From Pseudomonadota bacterium (lineage in GTDB: Bacteria > Pseudomonadota > Alphaproteobacteria > Dongiales > Dongiaceae): a DNA stretch of 64,000 nucleotides. Made by a program: the position numbers and the translations under genes. Position 1 is the stretch's first letter; each line of letters opens with the position of its first letter. Location of the stretch: NCBI GenBank assembly GCA_021792365.1, contig JAJYUT010000002.1:516313-580312 (forward strand), written 5' to 3'. This document shows, in pieces, positions 46,377 to 56,577 of the stretch. The notes under the pieces are model-generated. The model was given only the letters and a program-made list of their open reading frames with translations. It searched no databases and was not told the origin of the DNA.

Positions 46377-47093
46377 ATGGAATTGCTGTTCCGCCAGGAC
46401 GCCTATCTGAAATCGTGCGACGCGACGGTGGTCGCGGTCGACGAGACGGGTATCCGGCTGGACCGCACCGTCTTCTATCCCATGGGCGGCGGGCAGCCCG
46501 GCGATTTCGGGCGCCTCACCCTGTCCGATGGCGGCGTGATCGGGATCGTCGATACCGTGAAGGGCGCTCATCACGAGGACGTGGTGCACGTGCCCCAGCC
46601 CGGCTCGCCGGCGCTCGCGCCCGGCATGAAACTCCGCGCCGAGATCGATTGGGAACGCCGCCACCGTTTGATGCGCATGCATACCTGCCTGCACCTGCTC
46701 TCCGCCGTCATCAAGGGCGATGTGACCGGCGGCCAGGTAAGCGACGGCAAGGGCCGGCTCGATTTCAACCTGCCCGACCAGGGCCTGGACAAGGACCTGA
46801 TCACGCGGGAGATCAACCGCCTGATCCAGGAGGACCACGCCGTCCGCCAGCGCTGGATCACGGATGAGGAACTGGCGGCCCAGCCGGAGCTGGTGCGCAC
46901 CATGTCGGTGAAGCCGCCGATGGGCAGCGGCAAGGTCCGCCTGCTGGAGATCGACGGGGTAGACCTGCAGCCTTGCGGCGGCACGCATGTCATGCGCACC
47001 GGGGAGATCGGCCCGATCGAGGTCACCAAGATCGAGAACAAGGGCAAGATGAACCGCCGCGTCAACCTGGCCTTAGTCGGTGCCGCGCAATGA
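46377..47093 (+). CDS. Alanyl-tRNA editing protein, AlaX type
   Basis: The 238-residue protein matches the editing domain of alanyl-tRNA synthetase: PMGGGQPGD (about 35), the zinc motif HTCLH (about 102-106) and CGGTHV (about 200). It deacylates Ser/Gly-tRNA(Ala) made in error. ATG 46377 is chosen because GGGAGGA precedes it and the family begins there; two earlier ATGs at 46341 and 46344 are possible. It is first of six overlapping genes. Confidence 0.87.
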   Translation: MELLFRQDAYLKSCDATVVAVDETGIRLDRTVFYPMGGGQPGDFGRLTLSDGGVIGIVDTVKGAHHEDVVHVPQPGSPALAPGMKLRAEIDWERRHRLMRMHTCLHLLSAVIKGDVTGGQVSDGKGRLDFNLPDQGLDKDLITREINRLIQEDHAVRQRWITDEELAAQPELVRTMSVKPPMGSGKVRLLEIDGVDLQPCGGTHVMRTGEIGPIEVTKIENKGKMNRRVNLALVGAAQ

Positions 47094-47950
47094 CCTACGT
47101 CAATCCGCAAAGCCTGGTCTCGACCGAGTGGTTGGCCGCCCATCTGCAGCAGCCTGACCTGCGCATCGTCGACGGCACCTGGTACCTGCCGGCACAGGGG
47201 AAGGATGCAAAGGCGGAATACCTGCAGCGCCATATTCCCGGCGCGGTGTTCTTCGATATCGACGACATCTCTGATACCACCTCCTCGCTGCCGCATATGT
47301 TGCCGCCGCCCGAGAAGTTCGCCTCGCGCGTCCGCAAGCTCGGCATCGGCGACGGCAACCGCATCGTGGTCTACGACGCCAACAACATGAGCGCGGCGCG
47401 GGTCTGGTGGATGTTCCGCATCTTCGGTGCGCGCGAGGTCGCGATCCTCGATGGCGGGCTCGGCAAGTGGCTGGCGGAGGACCGCCCGGTCGAGGATGGC
47501 GAGGTGACGCTGCAGGAACGCCACTTCACCGCGCGGCTCGACAACACGCAGGTCCGCGGGAAGGGCCAGATGCTGCGCAATCTCGAGACCAGGCGCGAGC
47601 AGGCGCTGGACGCGCGCGCCGCCGGACGCTTCAATGCCACCGAGCCGGAGTTGTGGCCCGGCCGCCGCGCTGGGCATATCCCGGGCGCGCGCAACCTGCC
47701 CTACAACCAGATCTTCAATGCCGACGGCACGCTCAAGGATGCCGACGCGTTGCGCCGCCTCTATGAAGGCGCGGGCATCGATCTCAGGAAGCCGGTCGTG
47801 ACCTCCTGCGGGTCGGGCATCACCGCCTGCGCGCTGGCGTTCGGGCTGCACCTCATCGGCCATCGCGATGTTGCGGTCTATGACGGATCCTGGGCCGAAT
47901 GGGGCCTGCCCGGCGACACGCCCGTCGAACCCTCGGGCGCCGGGACCTGA
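47090..47950 (+). CDS. sseA: 3-mercaptopyruvate/thiosulfate sulfurtransferase
   Basis: The 286-residue protein has two rhodanese domains: an inactive N-terminal one (about 5-130) and a catalytic C-terminal one with Cys in SCGSGITACA. CGSG(V/I)TA is typical of SseA-type 3-mercaptopyruvate sulfurtransferase. Its ATG overlaps the AlaX stop (ATGA) and its stop overlaps the GNAT start (TGATG). It probably handles sulfur from a sulfur-containing amino acid. Confidence 0.9.
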   Translation: MTYVNPQSLVSTEWLAAHLQQPDLRIVDGTWYLPAQGKDAKAEYLQRHIPGAVFFDIDDISDTTSSLPHMLPPPEKFASRVRKLGIGDGNRIVVYDANNMSAARVWWMFRIFGAREVAILDGGLGKWLAEDRPVEDGEVTLQERHFTARLDNTQVRGKGQMLRNLETRREQALDARAAGRFNATEPELWPGRRAGHIPGARNLPYNQIFNADGTLKDADALRRLYEGAGIDLRKPVVTSCGSGITACALAFGLHLIGHRDVAVYDGSWAEWGLPGDTPVEPSGAGT

Positions 47951-48954
47951 TGCTCATCCGCGCCTACGTCCCGAGCGATTTCGCGGCTGTCACGGCGCTG
48001 TGGGATGCGACCGGCATCTCCATCCACTACAACGATCCCGCCAAGGACATCCGGCGCATGCTGGCGACCCATGATTGCCAGCTCTATGTCGGGGTGGAGG
48101 ACGATCGCGTGATAGCCTCCATCATGGTCGGGCACGAGGGCCATCGTGGCTGGCTTTACAAGCTCGCCGTGCTGCCTGAGTTCCAAGGCAAGGGATACGG
48201 CCGCGACCTAGTGCAACAGGCGGAGCGCTGGCTGGTGGCGCGCGGGATGCCGAAGGTCAACCTGATGATCCGCGACACCAACATCAAGGTGCGCCAGTTC
48301 TACGAGCGCCTCGGATACACGGTCGCCGCGCGCACGGTGATGGAGCGCTGGCTCAAGCCCGACGCAATAGACATGGAGCCAGGCGAGCTCGACGTCATCA
48401 CCACCTCGTTGGAAATGACGGAGCGGCCGACGCGGCCGACAATCCCCTGCCCGCCCAGCCACCACGCCGTGCTGCGCCTGGAGCGGCCCTCGATCCAGTT
48501 CTACCGCTATATCTACAAGCTGGTCGGCGAGCGCTGGATGTGGGCCGACCGGCGCACGATGAGTGACGAGGCGTTGAGCGCCGAGATCACCGCCGCGGGT
48601 GTCGAAATCTACGTGCTCTACGCCGGCGGCGAGCCAGCCGGCTATGTCGAGCTCGACCGCCGGCCGAAGCCGGACATCCTCATCGCCTATTTCGGCTTGG
48701 CGCCGCATTTCATCGGACGCGGGATCGGCCGCTATCTGCTCAATTGGGCGATCGACCAGGCCTGGACCTACGGGCCGCAGCGGCTGCTGGTCAACACCTG
48801 GTCGTTCGATCACCCGCGCGCCTTCACCAATTACCAGAAGGCCGGCTTCCGGCCTTATCGGCAGACGCGCGGCAAGATCCTCGACCCGCGTCTCGAGGGA
48901 CTGATCCCGGCGGACGTGCAGCCGCGCGTCGCGCCGGCGGCAGGCGAGCCGTGA
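47950..48954 (+). CDS. Tandem double-GNAT acetyltransferase
   Basis: The 334-residue protein contains two GNAT domains: about 1-140 with LAVLPEFQGKGYGRDL and RQFYERLGYTV, and about 160-320 with FGLAPHFIGRGIGRYLL and FTNYQKAGFRPY. Each has its own acetyl-CoA motif (QGKGYG; IGRGIG). The linker (about 140-160) is Pro/Thr-rich. It is overlapped on both sides by neighbours (TGATG and GTGA), so it is part of the same coupled operon. Substrates unknown. Confidence 0.85.
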   Translation: MLIRAYVPSDFAAVTALWDATGISIHYNDPAKDIRRMLATHDCQLYVGVEDDRVIASIMVGHEGHRGWLYKLAVLPEFQGKGYGRDLVQQAERWLVARGMPKVNLMIRDTNIKVRQFYERLGYTVAARTVMERWLKPDAIDMEPGELDVITTSLEMTERPTRPTIPCPPSHHAVLRLERPSIQFYRYIYKLVGERWMWADRRTMSDEALSAEITAAGVEIYVLYAGGEPAGYVELDRRPKPDILIAYFGLAPHFIGRGIGRYLLNWAIDQAWTYGPQRLLVNTWSFDHPRAFTNYQKAGFRPYRQTRGKILDPRLEGLIPADVQPRVAPAAGEP

Positions 48955-49265
48955 GCGGGCCGCGCCTGCAGCGCGTTGCCGATCAGGATCGACGCCTGAT
49001 CGAGATCACTGTCGACGGCTGGGCAATGAGCGCGATGGAAGGCGACACGCTGCTGGTCGCCATCCTGGCCCAGCGGTCATATCTGCGCGAAGCATCGGGG
49101 GAGCCGCAGGGCGAAATGCCTGCGGCCGGGTTCTGTCTCATGGGGGCATGCCAGGATTGTTGGGTGTGGCACGAGGATGGGCGGCGCGTCCGCGCCTGCA
49201 CCACCTATGCCGAGCCGGGCATGCGTATTCGGACCACATGGCCGGATCACCTGCTCGCATCCTGA
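48951..49265 (+). CDS. 2Fe-2S subunit of a three-component amino-acid/opine-type dehydrogenase
   Basis: The 104-residue ferredoxin-like protein has C-x4-C-x2-C in FCLMGACQDCW plus a fourth Cys in RACTTY, matching the small Fe-S subunit of HcnA/LhpE-type oxidoreductases. It would carry electrons between flavins. The GTG start overlaps the GNAT stop (GTGA), and its 3' end overlaps the next gene by 28 bp. Confidence 0.87.
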   Translation: MSGPRLQRVADQDRRLIEITVDGWAMSAMEGDTLLVAILAQRSYLREASGEPQGEMPAAGFCLMGACQDCWVWHEDGRRVRACTTYAEPGMRIRTTWPDHLLAS

Positions 49266-50623
49266 TCATCGGCGCCGGCCCCGCCGGGCTGCGTGCCGCC
49301 GAGATGCTGGCGGAGGCCGGCTGCTCGCCCATCCTGATCGACGAGGCGCCGCGGGTCGGCGGACAGATCTACCGCCAGCCGCCGCGCGTACCTGGCTTCA
49401 CGCGCACGGCCTCTGAGCTTTATGGCGCCGCCGCCGACCGGGCGCGCGATCTCTTCGTCACCTTTGACCGCATTCGGCAGCGCATCGACTACCGGCCGAG
49501 CAGCCTGGTCTACGACCTGATCGACAACCGCGCCATCGTCGCCAGCGAGGGGAAGAGCGAGGAGATCGCCTTCGATGCGATGATCCTGGCGACCGGCGCG
49601 ATGGATCGCATCATCCCTGCGCCGGGCTGGACCCTGCCCGGAGTCTACACCCTGGGGGCCGCACAGATCGCGCTCAAGCACCAGGGCTGCGCCATCGGCA
49701 AGCGGATCGCCTTCGTCGGCGGCGGGCCGCTGCTGCTCCTGGCCGCCCATCAATATGCGAAAGCGGGCGCGGTGCCGGCGGCGATCGTCCTGCCGTCGCG
49801 CTTCGAATCGTTGGCGGCCGCCGGCCTGCGCCTGCTCCCCATGCCGCGGGAGCTGTCGTCGGGGCTGCTCTGGCTGCTCGACCTGAAGCGGCGCGGGGTC
49901 CCCGTCCTGTTCGGCCATCGGCTGGTGAAGGTGAAGGGCGCGGAGAGCGTCACCGGCATTATCGCGGAACGCGCGGGCCGACAGCGCGTGATCGCCTGCG
50001 ACGCAGTGGCGCTGGGCTATGGATTGCGGTCGGAGACGCAACTGGCCGACCTTGCCGGCATCCGGTTCGTGTTCGATGCCGAGCGGCGGCAATGGCTGCC
50101 GGAAACCGATCCCCTGGGCCGCGCGGCGGGGCGCAAGGACATCTATCTGGCCGGTGACGGCGCCGGCATCCTCGGCGCGGATGCGGCGGAGGCGCGTGGA
50201 CGGCTCGCCGCCCATGCGCTGATGACGGATCTCGGCATCGCGCATGAGCGCTATCGGCCGAAGCCGGACAAAACCGCCGTTGCATGCGCGGAGCGCTTGC
50301 AGGCGGCGATGCGCGCGGCCTTCGATCCGCCCGCCGATCTTGTCACCGCCATTCCCGATGAGACCATCCTCTGCCGCTGCGAGCGGATACTGGCTGGGGA
50401 GTTGCGCGCCCTTGCGGGATTGCTGGGCGCGCGCGAGGTGAACCGCGCGAAGTCCTTTTCGCGCATCGGCATGGGACGCTGCCAGGGCCGGCTCTGCGGT
50501 CATGCAGCGGCGGAGATCCTCGCCGGCAAGCTCGGCATCAGCCTGGACAGCGTCGGCCGTTTGCGCGGCCAGCCGCCGATCAAGCCGGTCATCGTCTCGA
50601 CCGTGGCGGAGCGCAAGGCATGA
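49238..50623 (+). CDS. FAD/NAD(P)-binding subunit with BFD-like Fe-S domain (HcnB/opine oxidase A-like)
   Basis: The 461-residue protein begins with a Rossmann motif ILIIGAGPAGLRAAEML, has the central GKRIAFVGGGPLLL and the FAD-closing YLAGDGAGILGADAAEARGR, and ends with a BFD-like [2Fe-2S] domain (ILCRCERI, GMGRCQGRLC). This matches the alpha subunit of hydrogen-cyanide synthase, octopine/nopaline oxidase or D-hydroxyproline dehydrogenase complexes. ATG 49238 overlaps the small subunit. It partners with the next gene. Confidence 0.88.
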   Translation: MAGSPARILIIGAGPAGLRAAEMLAEAGCSPILIDEAPRVGGQIYRQPPRVPGFTRTASELYGAAADRARDLFVTFDRIRQRIDYRPSSLVYDLIDNRAIVASEGKSEEIAFDAMILATGAMDRIIPAPGWTLPGVYTLGAAQIALKHQGCAIGKRIAFVGGGPLLLLAAHQYAKAGAVPAAIVLPSRFESLAAAGLRLLPMPRELSSGLLWLLDLKRRGVPVLFGHRLVKVKGAESVTGIIAERAGRQRVIACDAVALGYGLRSETQLADLAGIRFVFDAERRQWLPETDPLGRAAGRKDIYLAGDGAGILGADAAEARGRLAAHALMTDLGIAHERYRPKPDKTAVACAERLQAAMRAAFDPPADLVTAIPDETILCRCERILAGELRALAGLLGAREVNRAKSFSRIGMGRCQGRLCGHAAAEILAGKLGISLDSVGRLRGQPPIKPVIVSTVAERKA

Positions 50624-51909
50624 CCGCGCGCATCGCCCTGAAGAGCGACGTCCTGATCGTCGGCGCGGGCATCGCCGGCTGCGCCACCGCCCTGCAGCTT
50701 GCGCGCCGCGGCAAGCTGGTTACGCTGATCGAGCGCGACCAGGCCGGCATCCGGGCCAGCGGCGTCAATTTCGGCGGCGTGCGCCAGAACGGGCGCGACC
50801 TGCGCGAGCTTCCCATCGCCATGCGCGCCCGCGCGATGTGGGACGAACTGCCGGGCCTCATCGGCTTCGACGGGGAGTTCCGCGCGACCGGCAATCTGCG
50901 CCTCGCCTCCGACGAGGAGCGCGTCGCCCAGCTCGACCGGTTCTTCACGGCGGCGACCGAGCAAGGGCTGGGCCTGGTGCGGCTGGACCGCGCCGAGCTG
51001 AAAGCGCGCTATCCCTGGCTGTCGGACAGGCCGATCCGCGGCGTGCTCTGCCCCAGCGACGGCCACGCCAATCCGCGCCTGGTGGGGCCGGCCTTCGCCT
51101 TCGCCGCGCAAGAGGCCGGCGCAACGCTGATCGAGCACACGGAGATTCTGGAGGGCTGGTATGCCAATGGCGCGTTCCATCTGCGCGCCGCCGACAACCG
51201 CACTTTCGCCGCGCCGATGCTGGTGAACTGCGCCGGCGCCTGGGCGGGCAAGATCGCCGGCTGGTTCGACGAGCCGGTCACGCTGGCGCCGGAGATCCCG
51301 CAGGTGCAGGTGACGGAGCCGCTGCCCTATCGCATCGAGCCGGTGCTCGGTGTCATGGGCGGCGATTTCTACCTGCGCCAGACCTTCCGCGGCAACATCC
51401 TGTTCGGCTCCGGCCAGGGCCGCGCGACGCCGGATGCGCTGCGCAGCCGGCCCTTGCCGGAGACCATGCGCCGCGGCGCCGAGATCGCGATCGCCTTCAT
51501 CCCGCACCTCGCGCATGTGCCGATCATCCGCGCTTGGACCGGCGTCGACGGCGACACGTCGGACGGCGTCTGCGTCCTCGGGCCGAGCGAGACGCATCCC
51601 GGCCTGTTCCACGCCTTCGGATTCAACGGACACGGTTTCCTGCTCGGCCCGGCTGTGGGGGCGGTGATTGCGGAACTGATCCTCGGCGGCAAGACGTCGA
51701 CGGACATCGCCGGCTTGGGCATCGGCCGTTTCCGGCCGGCCCGGAAGGCGTCAGCCGCGCCGGCGCGCGGCCAGCATCCAGATGAAGAGCGCGACGCAAG
51801 CCCCGAACAGAACGGCGCCCAGAATGCCGACCGTGGTTCCATCGGTATGGAGCGCAACGAGCAGGCTGCCGGCGCACATCAACGCGCTGAGCACGGCCAG
51901 GACCGCTAG
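50620..51909 (+). CDS. DAO-family FAD oxidoreductase subunit (HcnC/opine oxidase B-like)
   Basis: The 429-residue protein has FAD motif VLIVGAGIAGCATALQLARRG and the DAO C-terminal GVDGDTSDGVCVLGP and GFNGHGFLLGPAVG. It is the substrate-oxidising subunit of the complex and dehydrogenates a secondary amine, probably an N-substituted amino acid, imino acid or opine. It overlaps the preceding stop (ATGA). The conserved domain ends near 51750; the last about 50 residues are low-complexity and lie antisense to the next gene, so this C-terminal extension may not be conserved. Confidence 0.85.
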   Translation: MTARIALKSDVLIVGAGIAGCATALQLARRGKLVTLIERDQAGIRASGVNFGGVRQNGRDLRELPIAMRARAMWDELPGLIGFDGEFRATGNLRLASDEERVAQLDRFFTAATEQGLGLVRLDRAELKARYPWLSDRPIRGVLCPSDGHANPRLVGPAFAFAAQEAGATLIEHTEILEGWYANGAFHLRAADNRTFAAPMLVNCAGAWAGKIAGWFDEPVTLAPEIPQVQVTEPLPYRIEPVLGVMGGDFYLRQTFRGNILFGSGQGRATPDALRSRPLPETMRRGAEIAIAFIPHLAHVPIIRAWTGVDGDTSDGVCVLGPSETHPGLFHAFGFNGHGFLLGPAVGAVIAELILGGKTSTDIAGLGIGRFRPARKASAAPARGQHPDEERDASPEQNGAQNADRGSIGMERNEQAAGAHQRAEHGQDR

Positions 51910-52275
51910 GCTGACCGCGCCATGCGCCTTGGCGGAAGCGGAGATCGCTTCGCCGTAGGTCAGCCGCTCGCCGGCGAGCGGCCATGCACGGACCCGCTGC
52001 CACAACGGCATCAGCACGGCGAGCGCCAGCAGCAAGAAGATCGCGACCGTCGCCATCCAGCGCGGCTGGAAAGGGTCGCCGCTGATCATCAGCGTCGGCA
52101 CGATGGCCACCAGCACGCCGACATAGTAGATCTTGAGATAGCGGCGGACCCACGTGGCGTCCGCCTCGCTCGGAATGATGCGGCCCTTGCCGAGCCGGCC
52201 CCAGATGAAGAAGAGCTCACGCCCCTCCGCGTCCCGCTTGAAGGAGGCTGCGGTCAGCCCATCGAAATAGCCCAT
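51751..52275 (-). CDS. Conserved hypothetical membrane protein
   Basis: The 174-residue protein begins MGYFDGLTAASFKRD, with RGELFF-like residues ELFFIWGRLGKGRII and then four predicted membrane helices (about 55-75, 82-100, 125-145, 150-168) and a basic AARRRG end. ATG 52275 has a GGGGG-rich ribosome site. I recall similar short membrane proteins in other bacteria but no function. Its 3' end overlaps the convergent dehydrogenase gene by 159 bp. Confidence 0.75.
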   Translation of the reverse strand: MGYFDGLTAASFKRDAEGRELFFIWGRLGKGRIIPSEADATWVRRYLKIYYVGVLVAIVPTLMISGDPFQPRWMATVAIFLLLALAVLMPLWQRVRAWPLAGERLTYGEAISASAKAHGAVSLAVLAVLSALMCAGSLLVALHTDGTTVGILGAVLFGACVALFIWMLAARRRG

Positions 52276-52297
52276 CCCCCGCCCCCGCCAGCCGATA

Positions 52298-53083
<786 letters not shown>

Positions 53084-53102
53084 GGGGCTGCCCTCCTGTT
53101 CA

Positions 53103-54248
53103 TCATCGCTTGTGCCCGGTGTGCAGCTTGCGCTCCAGGTGCATGCTGTAGCGCGACATCGAGAAGCAGCAGACCCAGTAGACCGCCGCACAGAACGCGA
53201 ATCCGGTGATCTCCACGCCGACCCAGTTGGCGTCCTTGAAGCCGGTCTTGACCATGTTCAGGAAGTCGTAGAGGCCGACCATCGACACCAGCGTGGTGTC
53301 CTTGAAGAACCCGATGAAGGTGTTGACGATGCTGGGGATCGAGATGCGCAGCGCCTGCGGCAGGATGACGAGGCGCATCACGCCCCAATAGCCGAGGCCG
53401 AGCGCCATCGCGCCCTCGAACTGCCCCTTGGGGATCGCCTGCAGGCCGCCGCGTATCACCTCCGCCATGTAGGCGGATACGAAGGCCGTGGTCCCGACCA
53501 GCACGCGCAGCAGCACGTTCACCTGCATGTCCGGCGGCAGGAACAGCGGCAGCATGATGTTCGCCATGAAGATGACGGTGATCAGCGGGACCCCGCGCAC
53601 GAACTCGATGAAGATCACGCAGAGCAAGTGCACGACCGGCAGGTTCGACCGGCGCCCGAGCGCGAGCAGAATGCCGAAAGGCAGCGACAGGACGATGCCG
53701 ACCAGCGCGATGACCAGCGTCAGCATGAAACCGCCCCACTGCTCGGTCGGGACCGACATCAGACCGAGGCCGCCGCGCAGCAGCCAGAACGACACGATCG
53801 GGAACACGACGAAAAAGAAGATCGCGGCATACTTCCTGAACCGCGCGGGGCCGCCCAGCAGGCCGTAGATGCCGATCGCGCCCAGTACGAAGGAGAGGAT
53901 GACCCGCCAGCGTTCCGGCTCCGGATAGAAGCCGAATAGGAACTGCCCGATGCGCGCCCGCACGAAGAGCCAGCACGCGCCGTCCGGGCAATCGCTGGAT
54001 CGCGGCGACCGGTCGCCGACGATCACTTCGGTCGGGAAAACCCAGGTGGCGAGCGTCGTGGCCCAGGCTACCAGCGGCGGGATGATGAGATAGAGCAGCA
54101 GGAGCGACAGGATCGTGAGCGCGATGTTCAGCGGCGAGGAGAACAGGTTCTCCCGCATCCAGGCCCACGGGCCGGAGACGCTCATCGGCGGCGGCAGATC
54201 CGGCTTGCGGCCTTCGCTCGGCGGGACGCTGACAGTCTCATCCGTCAT
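53103..54248 (-). CDS. aapM: General L-amino-acid ABC transporter permease AapM
   Basis: The 381-residue permease has an N-terminal extension and membrane segments, then a C-terminal HisM-type permease domain with [13 protein letters not shown], and an EAA-like loop [24 protein letters not shown]. AapM proteins are longer than ordinary permeases, as here. It lies 19 bp before aapP. Confidence 0.93.
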   Translation of the reverse strand: MTDETVSVPPSEGRKPDLPPPMSVSGPWAWMRENLFSSPLNIALTILSLLLLYLIIPPLVAWATTLATWVFPTEVIVGDRSPRSSDCPDGACWLFVRARIGQFLFGFYPEPERWRVILSFVLGAIGIYGLLGGPARFRKYAAIFFFVVFPIVSFWLLRGGLGLMSVPTEQWGGFMLTLVIALVGIVLSLPFGILLALGRRSNLPVVHLLCVIFIEFVRGVPLITVIFMANIMLPLFLPPDMQVNVLLRVLVGTTAFVSAYMAEVIRGGLQAIPKGQFEGAMALGLGYWGVMRLVILPQALRISIPSIVNTFIGFFKDTTLVSMVGLYDFLNMVKTGFKDANWVGVEITGFAFCAAVYWVCCFSMSRYSMHLERKLHTGHKR

Positions 54249-54257
54249 CGCCGCCTC

Positions 54258-55451
54258 CTACCGTTCCACCAGCGCGATGCGCCGGTTGTACCAGTTCATG
54301 AAAAGTGAGATCAAAATGCTGATCACCAGGAAGAACACCATCATGATGGCGATGTTTTCCACGGGGCGACCGGTCTGGTTCAGCGAGGTGCCAACGATCG
54401 AGAAGAGATCGGGATAGGCAATCGCGCCGGCCAAGGTCGTGTTCTTCACTATGTTGAGGTACTGGCTTGTCATCGGCGGAACGATGATGCGCAACGACTG
54501 GGGAATGATGACAAGGCGCAGCGTCGTTCCAGGTTTGAGCCCGAGGGCATAGGCGGCCTCCGTCTGGCCATGGCTGACCGCGAGGATGCCTCCGCGCACG
54601 ATCTCCGCGATAAAGGAGGCCGTGTAGGCGGTCATGCCGAGCACCAGGGCCGTCAGCTCCGGCTGCAGCACCAGTCCGCCCTGGAAGTTGAAGCCCGTGA
54701 GCTCGGGCACTTGCCAACTCACCGGATTGCCGAGCGCGAGGCTGGCGATCAGCGGCAACCCGACGATGAGGCCAAGGCCGACCCGGCCCTTCGGGAATTG
54801 CTGTCCGGTCGCCATCTGCCGCCGGTGCGCCCAGCTTGCGATACCGATCGCGAGGGCGATCCCGACCGCGAGCGCGACGAGCACGATGCCAAAATCCTCC
54901 TCCGGAATCGGGCGCGGGATGTTGACGCCGCGGTTGCTCATGAACATCAGGTCGAACACGTTGATCGCCTGCCGCACATTGGGGAAGAGCTGCAGGATCG
55001 CCACGTACCAGAACAGCAATTGGACCAGCAGCGGGATGTTGCGCAGGGTCTCGACATAGGCGGTCGCGAGACGGGAGATGAGATAGTTCTTCGAGAGCCG
55101 GCAGATGCCGACGATGACCCCCAGAATTGTGGCGAGCGCAATGCAAATCGCCGAAGCCAGCAGGGTGTTGATCATGCCGGCGAGGATCACGCGGCCGATG
55201 CTGGAATTGAGGTCGGTCGGGATGATGGAGAAGCTGATCGCGAAGCCCGCCGGCGCATTCAGGAAATCGAAGCCGAGCGGAATACCCAGCCGGCGCAGGT
55301 TGTCGACCATGTTCGCGATGATGAACCACACGCCAAGGCAGAGCACCGCGACGACGACGATCTGCCAGATGATCCCGCGCGTCCGCTCGTCACGCCACCA
55401 CGCGATTGATGTCCTGCGGCCCCTGGATCTGCCTGCGCTGATCTCTGCCAC
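54258..55451 (-). CDS. aapQ: General L-amino-acid ABC transporter permease AapQ
   Basis: The 397-residue permease has the long-form Aap architecture, with N-terminal helices, ETLRNIPLLVQLLFWY and the EAA-like loop EAAYALGLKPGTTLRLVIIPQSLR. It is 9 bp upstream of aapM. A strong hairpin separates it from aapJ. Confidence 0.93.
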   Translation of the reverse strand: MAEISAGRSRGRRTSIAWWRDERTRGIIWQIVVVAVLCLGVWFIIANMVDNLRRLGIPLGFDFLNAPAGFAISFSIIPTDLNSSIGRVILAGMINTLLASAICIALATILGVIVGICRLSKNYLISRLATAYVETLRNIPLLVQLLFWYVAILQLFPNVRQAINVFDLMFMSNRGVNIPRPIPEEDFGIVLVALAVGIALAIGIASWAHRRQMATGQQFPKGRVGLGLIVGLPLIASLALGNPVSWQVPELTGFNFQGGLVLQPELTALVLGMTAYTASFIAEIVRGGILAVSHGQTEAAYALGLKPGTTLRLVIIPQSLRIIVPPMTSQYLNIVKNTTLAGAIAYPDLFSIVGTSLNQTGRPVENIAIMMVFFLVISILISLFMNWYNRRIALVER

Positions 55452-55491
55452 GCCTCACCTCCCCATGGGCTGAGGTGGAATCCAAAGCGGA

Positions 55492-55518
55492 AACGCCCGG
55501 CGTATTTCGCCGGGCGTT
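55492..55518 (-). other. Intercistronic hairpin between aapJ and aapQ
   Basis: AACGCCCGGCG (55492..55502) pairs perfectly with CGCCGGGCGTT (55508..55518) over a 5-base loop: 11 bp, very GC-rich, without a following U run on the minus strand. It is probably an mRNA-stability or attenuation stem that favours binding-protein output. Confidence 0.75.
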
Positions 55519-55536
55519 CGCCGTCTCAGTTCGTCT

Positions 55537-56577
55537 TCAGCGCACCGGGGGTGCGTATTGCAGCCCGCCCTGCGTCCAGAGGGCGTTCAGGCCACGCTCG
55601 AGAGCCAGCGGCGTGTCCTTGCCGATGTTGCGCTCGAACGACTCGCCATAGTTGCCGACCTGCTTGACAACATTGTAAGCCCAGTCGCGGCTCAGGCCCA
55701 GGCTTTCGCCCATCTTGTCAGTGATGCCGAGGAGACGCTGAACCTCCGCGTCCGCGCCCTCCGCGCCTTCCGCGTTTTTGGCCTTCACCTCATCCACGTT
55801 CGCGGAGGTGATGCCCTTCTCCTCGGCGACCAGCATCGCGTAGTGCACCCAGGTGATGATGTCCAGCCATTGGCTGTCGCCGGCCCGCACCGCCGGTCCC
55901 AGCGGCTCCTTGGAGATGATCTCCGGCAGGATGACATGCTCGCCCGGCGCCTTCAGGCCCGTGCGCTCGGCCGCAAGACCGGACGCGTCGGTCGTGTAGG
56001 AATCGCAGCGACCCTCGTCATAAGCGGCGCGGGCCTGCTCGCTCTCCTTGAACTTCACCGGCTGGGTGCCGAGATTGTTCGCCTTGTCGAAGTCGCCAAG
56101 GTTCTTCTCGGTCGTGGTGCCTTCCTGCACGCACACCGTGGCGCCTTTCAGCTCCTTGGCGCTGGTGATGCCGAGATCCTTGCGCACCATGAAGCCTTGG
56201 CCATCGTAGTAGTTTACCGCCCGGAAATCGAAGCCAAGCTGAGTATCGCGGCTCAAGGACCAAGTCGTGTTGCGGGCCAGGACATCCACCTCGCCGGATT
56301 GCAGGAGTGGGAAACGCTGCTCCGCATTGCTCGGCTTGTACTCGACCTTGTTGGCGTCACCCAGCACAGCCGCGGCAATCGCCTTGCAGAGGTCCACGTC
56401 AAGGCCTGCCCACACGCCCTGATCATTCGGCGCCGCGAAACCCGCCAGGCCGCTGTTCACGCCGCATTTCAGTTTTCCCGCCGCCTTCACGCTCTCTAGC
56501 GTCGAAGCCGCCTGGGCCGCCGTCGACATCCCCGCGAGGAGGGCAACGCCCGCGACCAAAGTTTTTACATGCTTCAT
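55537..56577 (-). CDS. aapJ: General L-amino-acid ABC transporter substrate-binding protein
   Basis: The 346-residue protein has a Sec signal (MKHVKTLVAGVALLAGMSTAAQAA) and the family opening STLESVKAAGKLKCGVNSGLAGF, then FDVLARNTTWSLSRD-type residues and GKDTPLALERGLNALW. This is the AapJ subfamily, which binds polar, acidic and branched L-amino acids. It is the first gene of the operon, divergent from metC. Confidence 0.93.
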   Translation of the reverse strand: MKHVKTLVAGVALLAGMSTAAQAASTLESVKAAGKLKCGVNSGLAGFAAPNDQGVWAGLDVDLCKAIAAAVLGDANKVEYKPSNAEQRFPLLQSGEVDVLARNTTWSLSRDTQLGFDFRAVNYYDGQGFMVRKDLGITSAKELKGATVCVQEGTTTEKNLGDFDKANNLGTQPVKFKESEQARAAYDEGRCDSYTTDASGLAAERTGLKAPGEHVILPEIISKEPLGPAVRAGDSQWLDIITWVHYAMLVAEEKGITSANVDEVKAKNAEGAEGADAEVQRLLGITDKMGESLGLSRDWAYNVVKQVGNYGESFERNIGKDTPLALERGLNALWTQGGLQYAPPVR

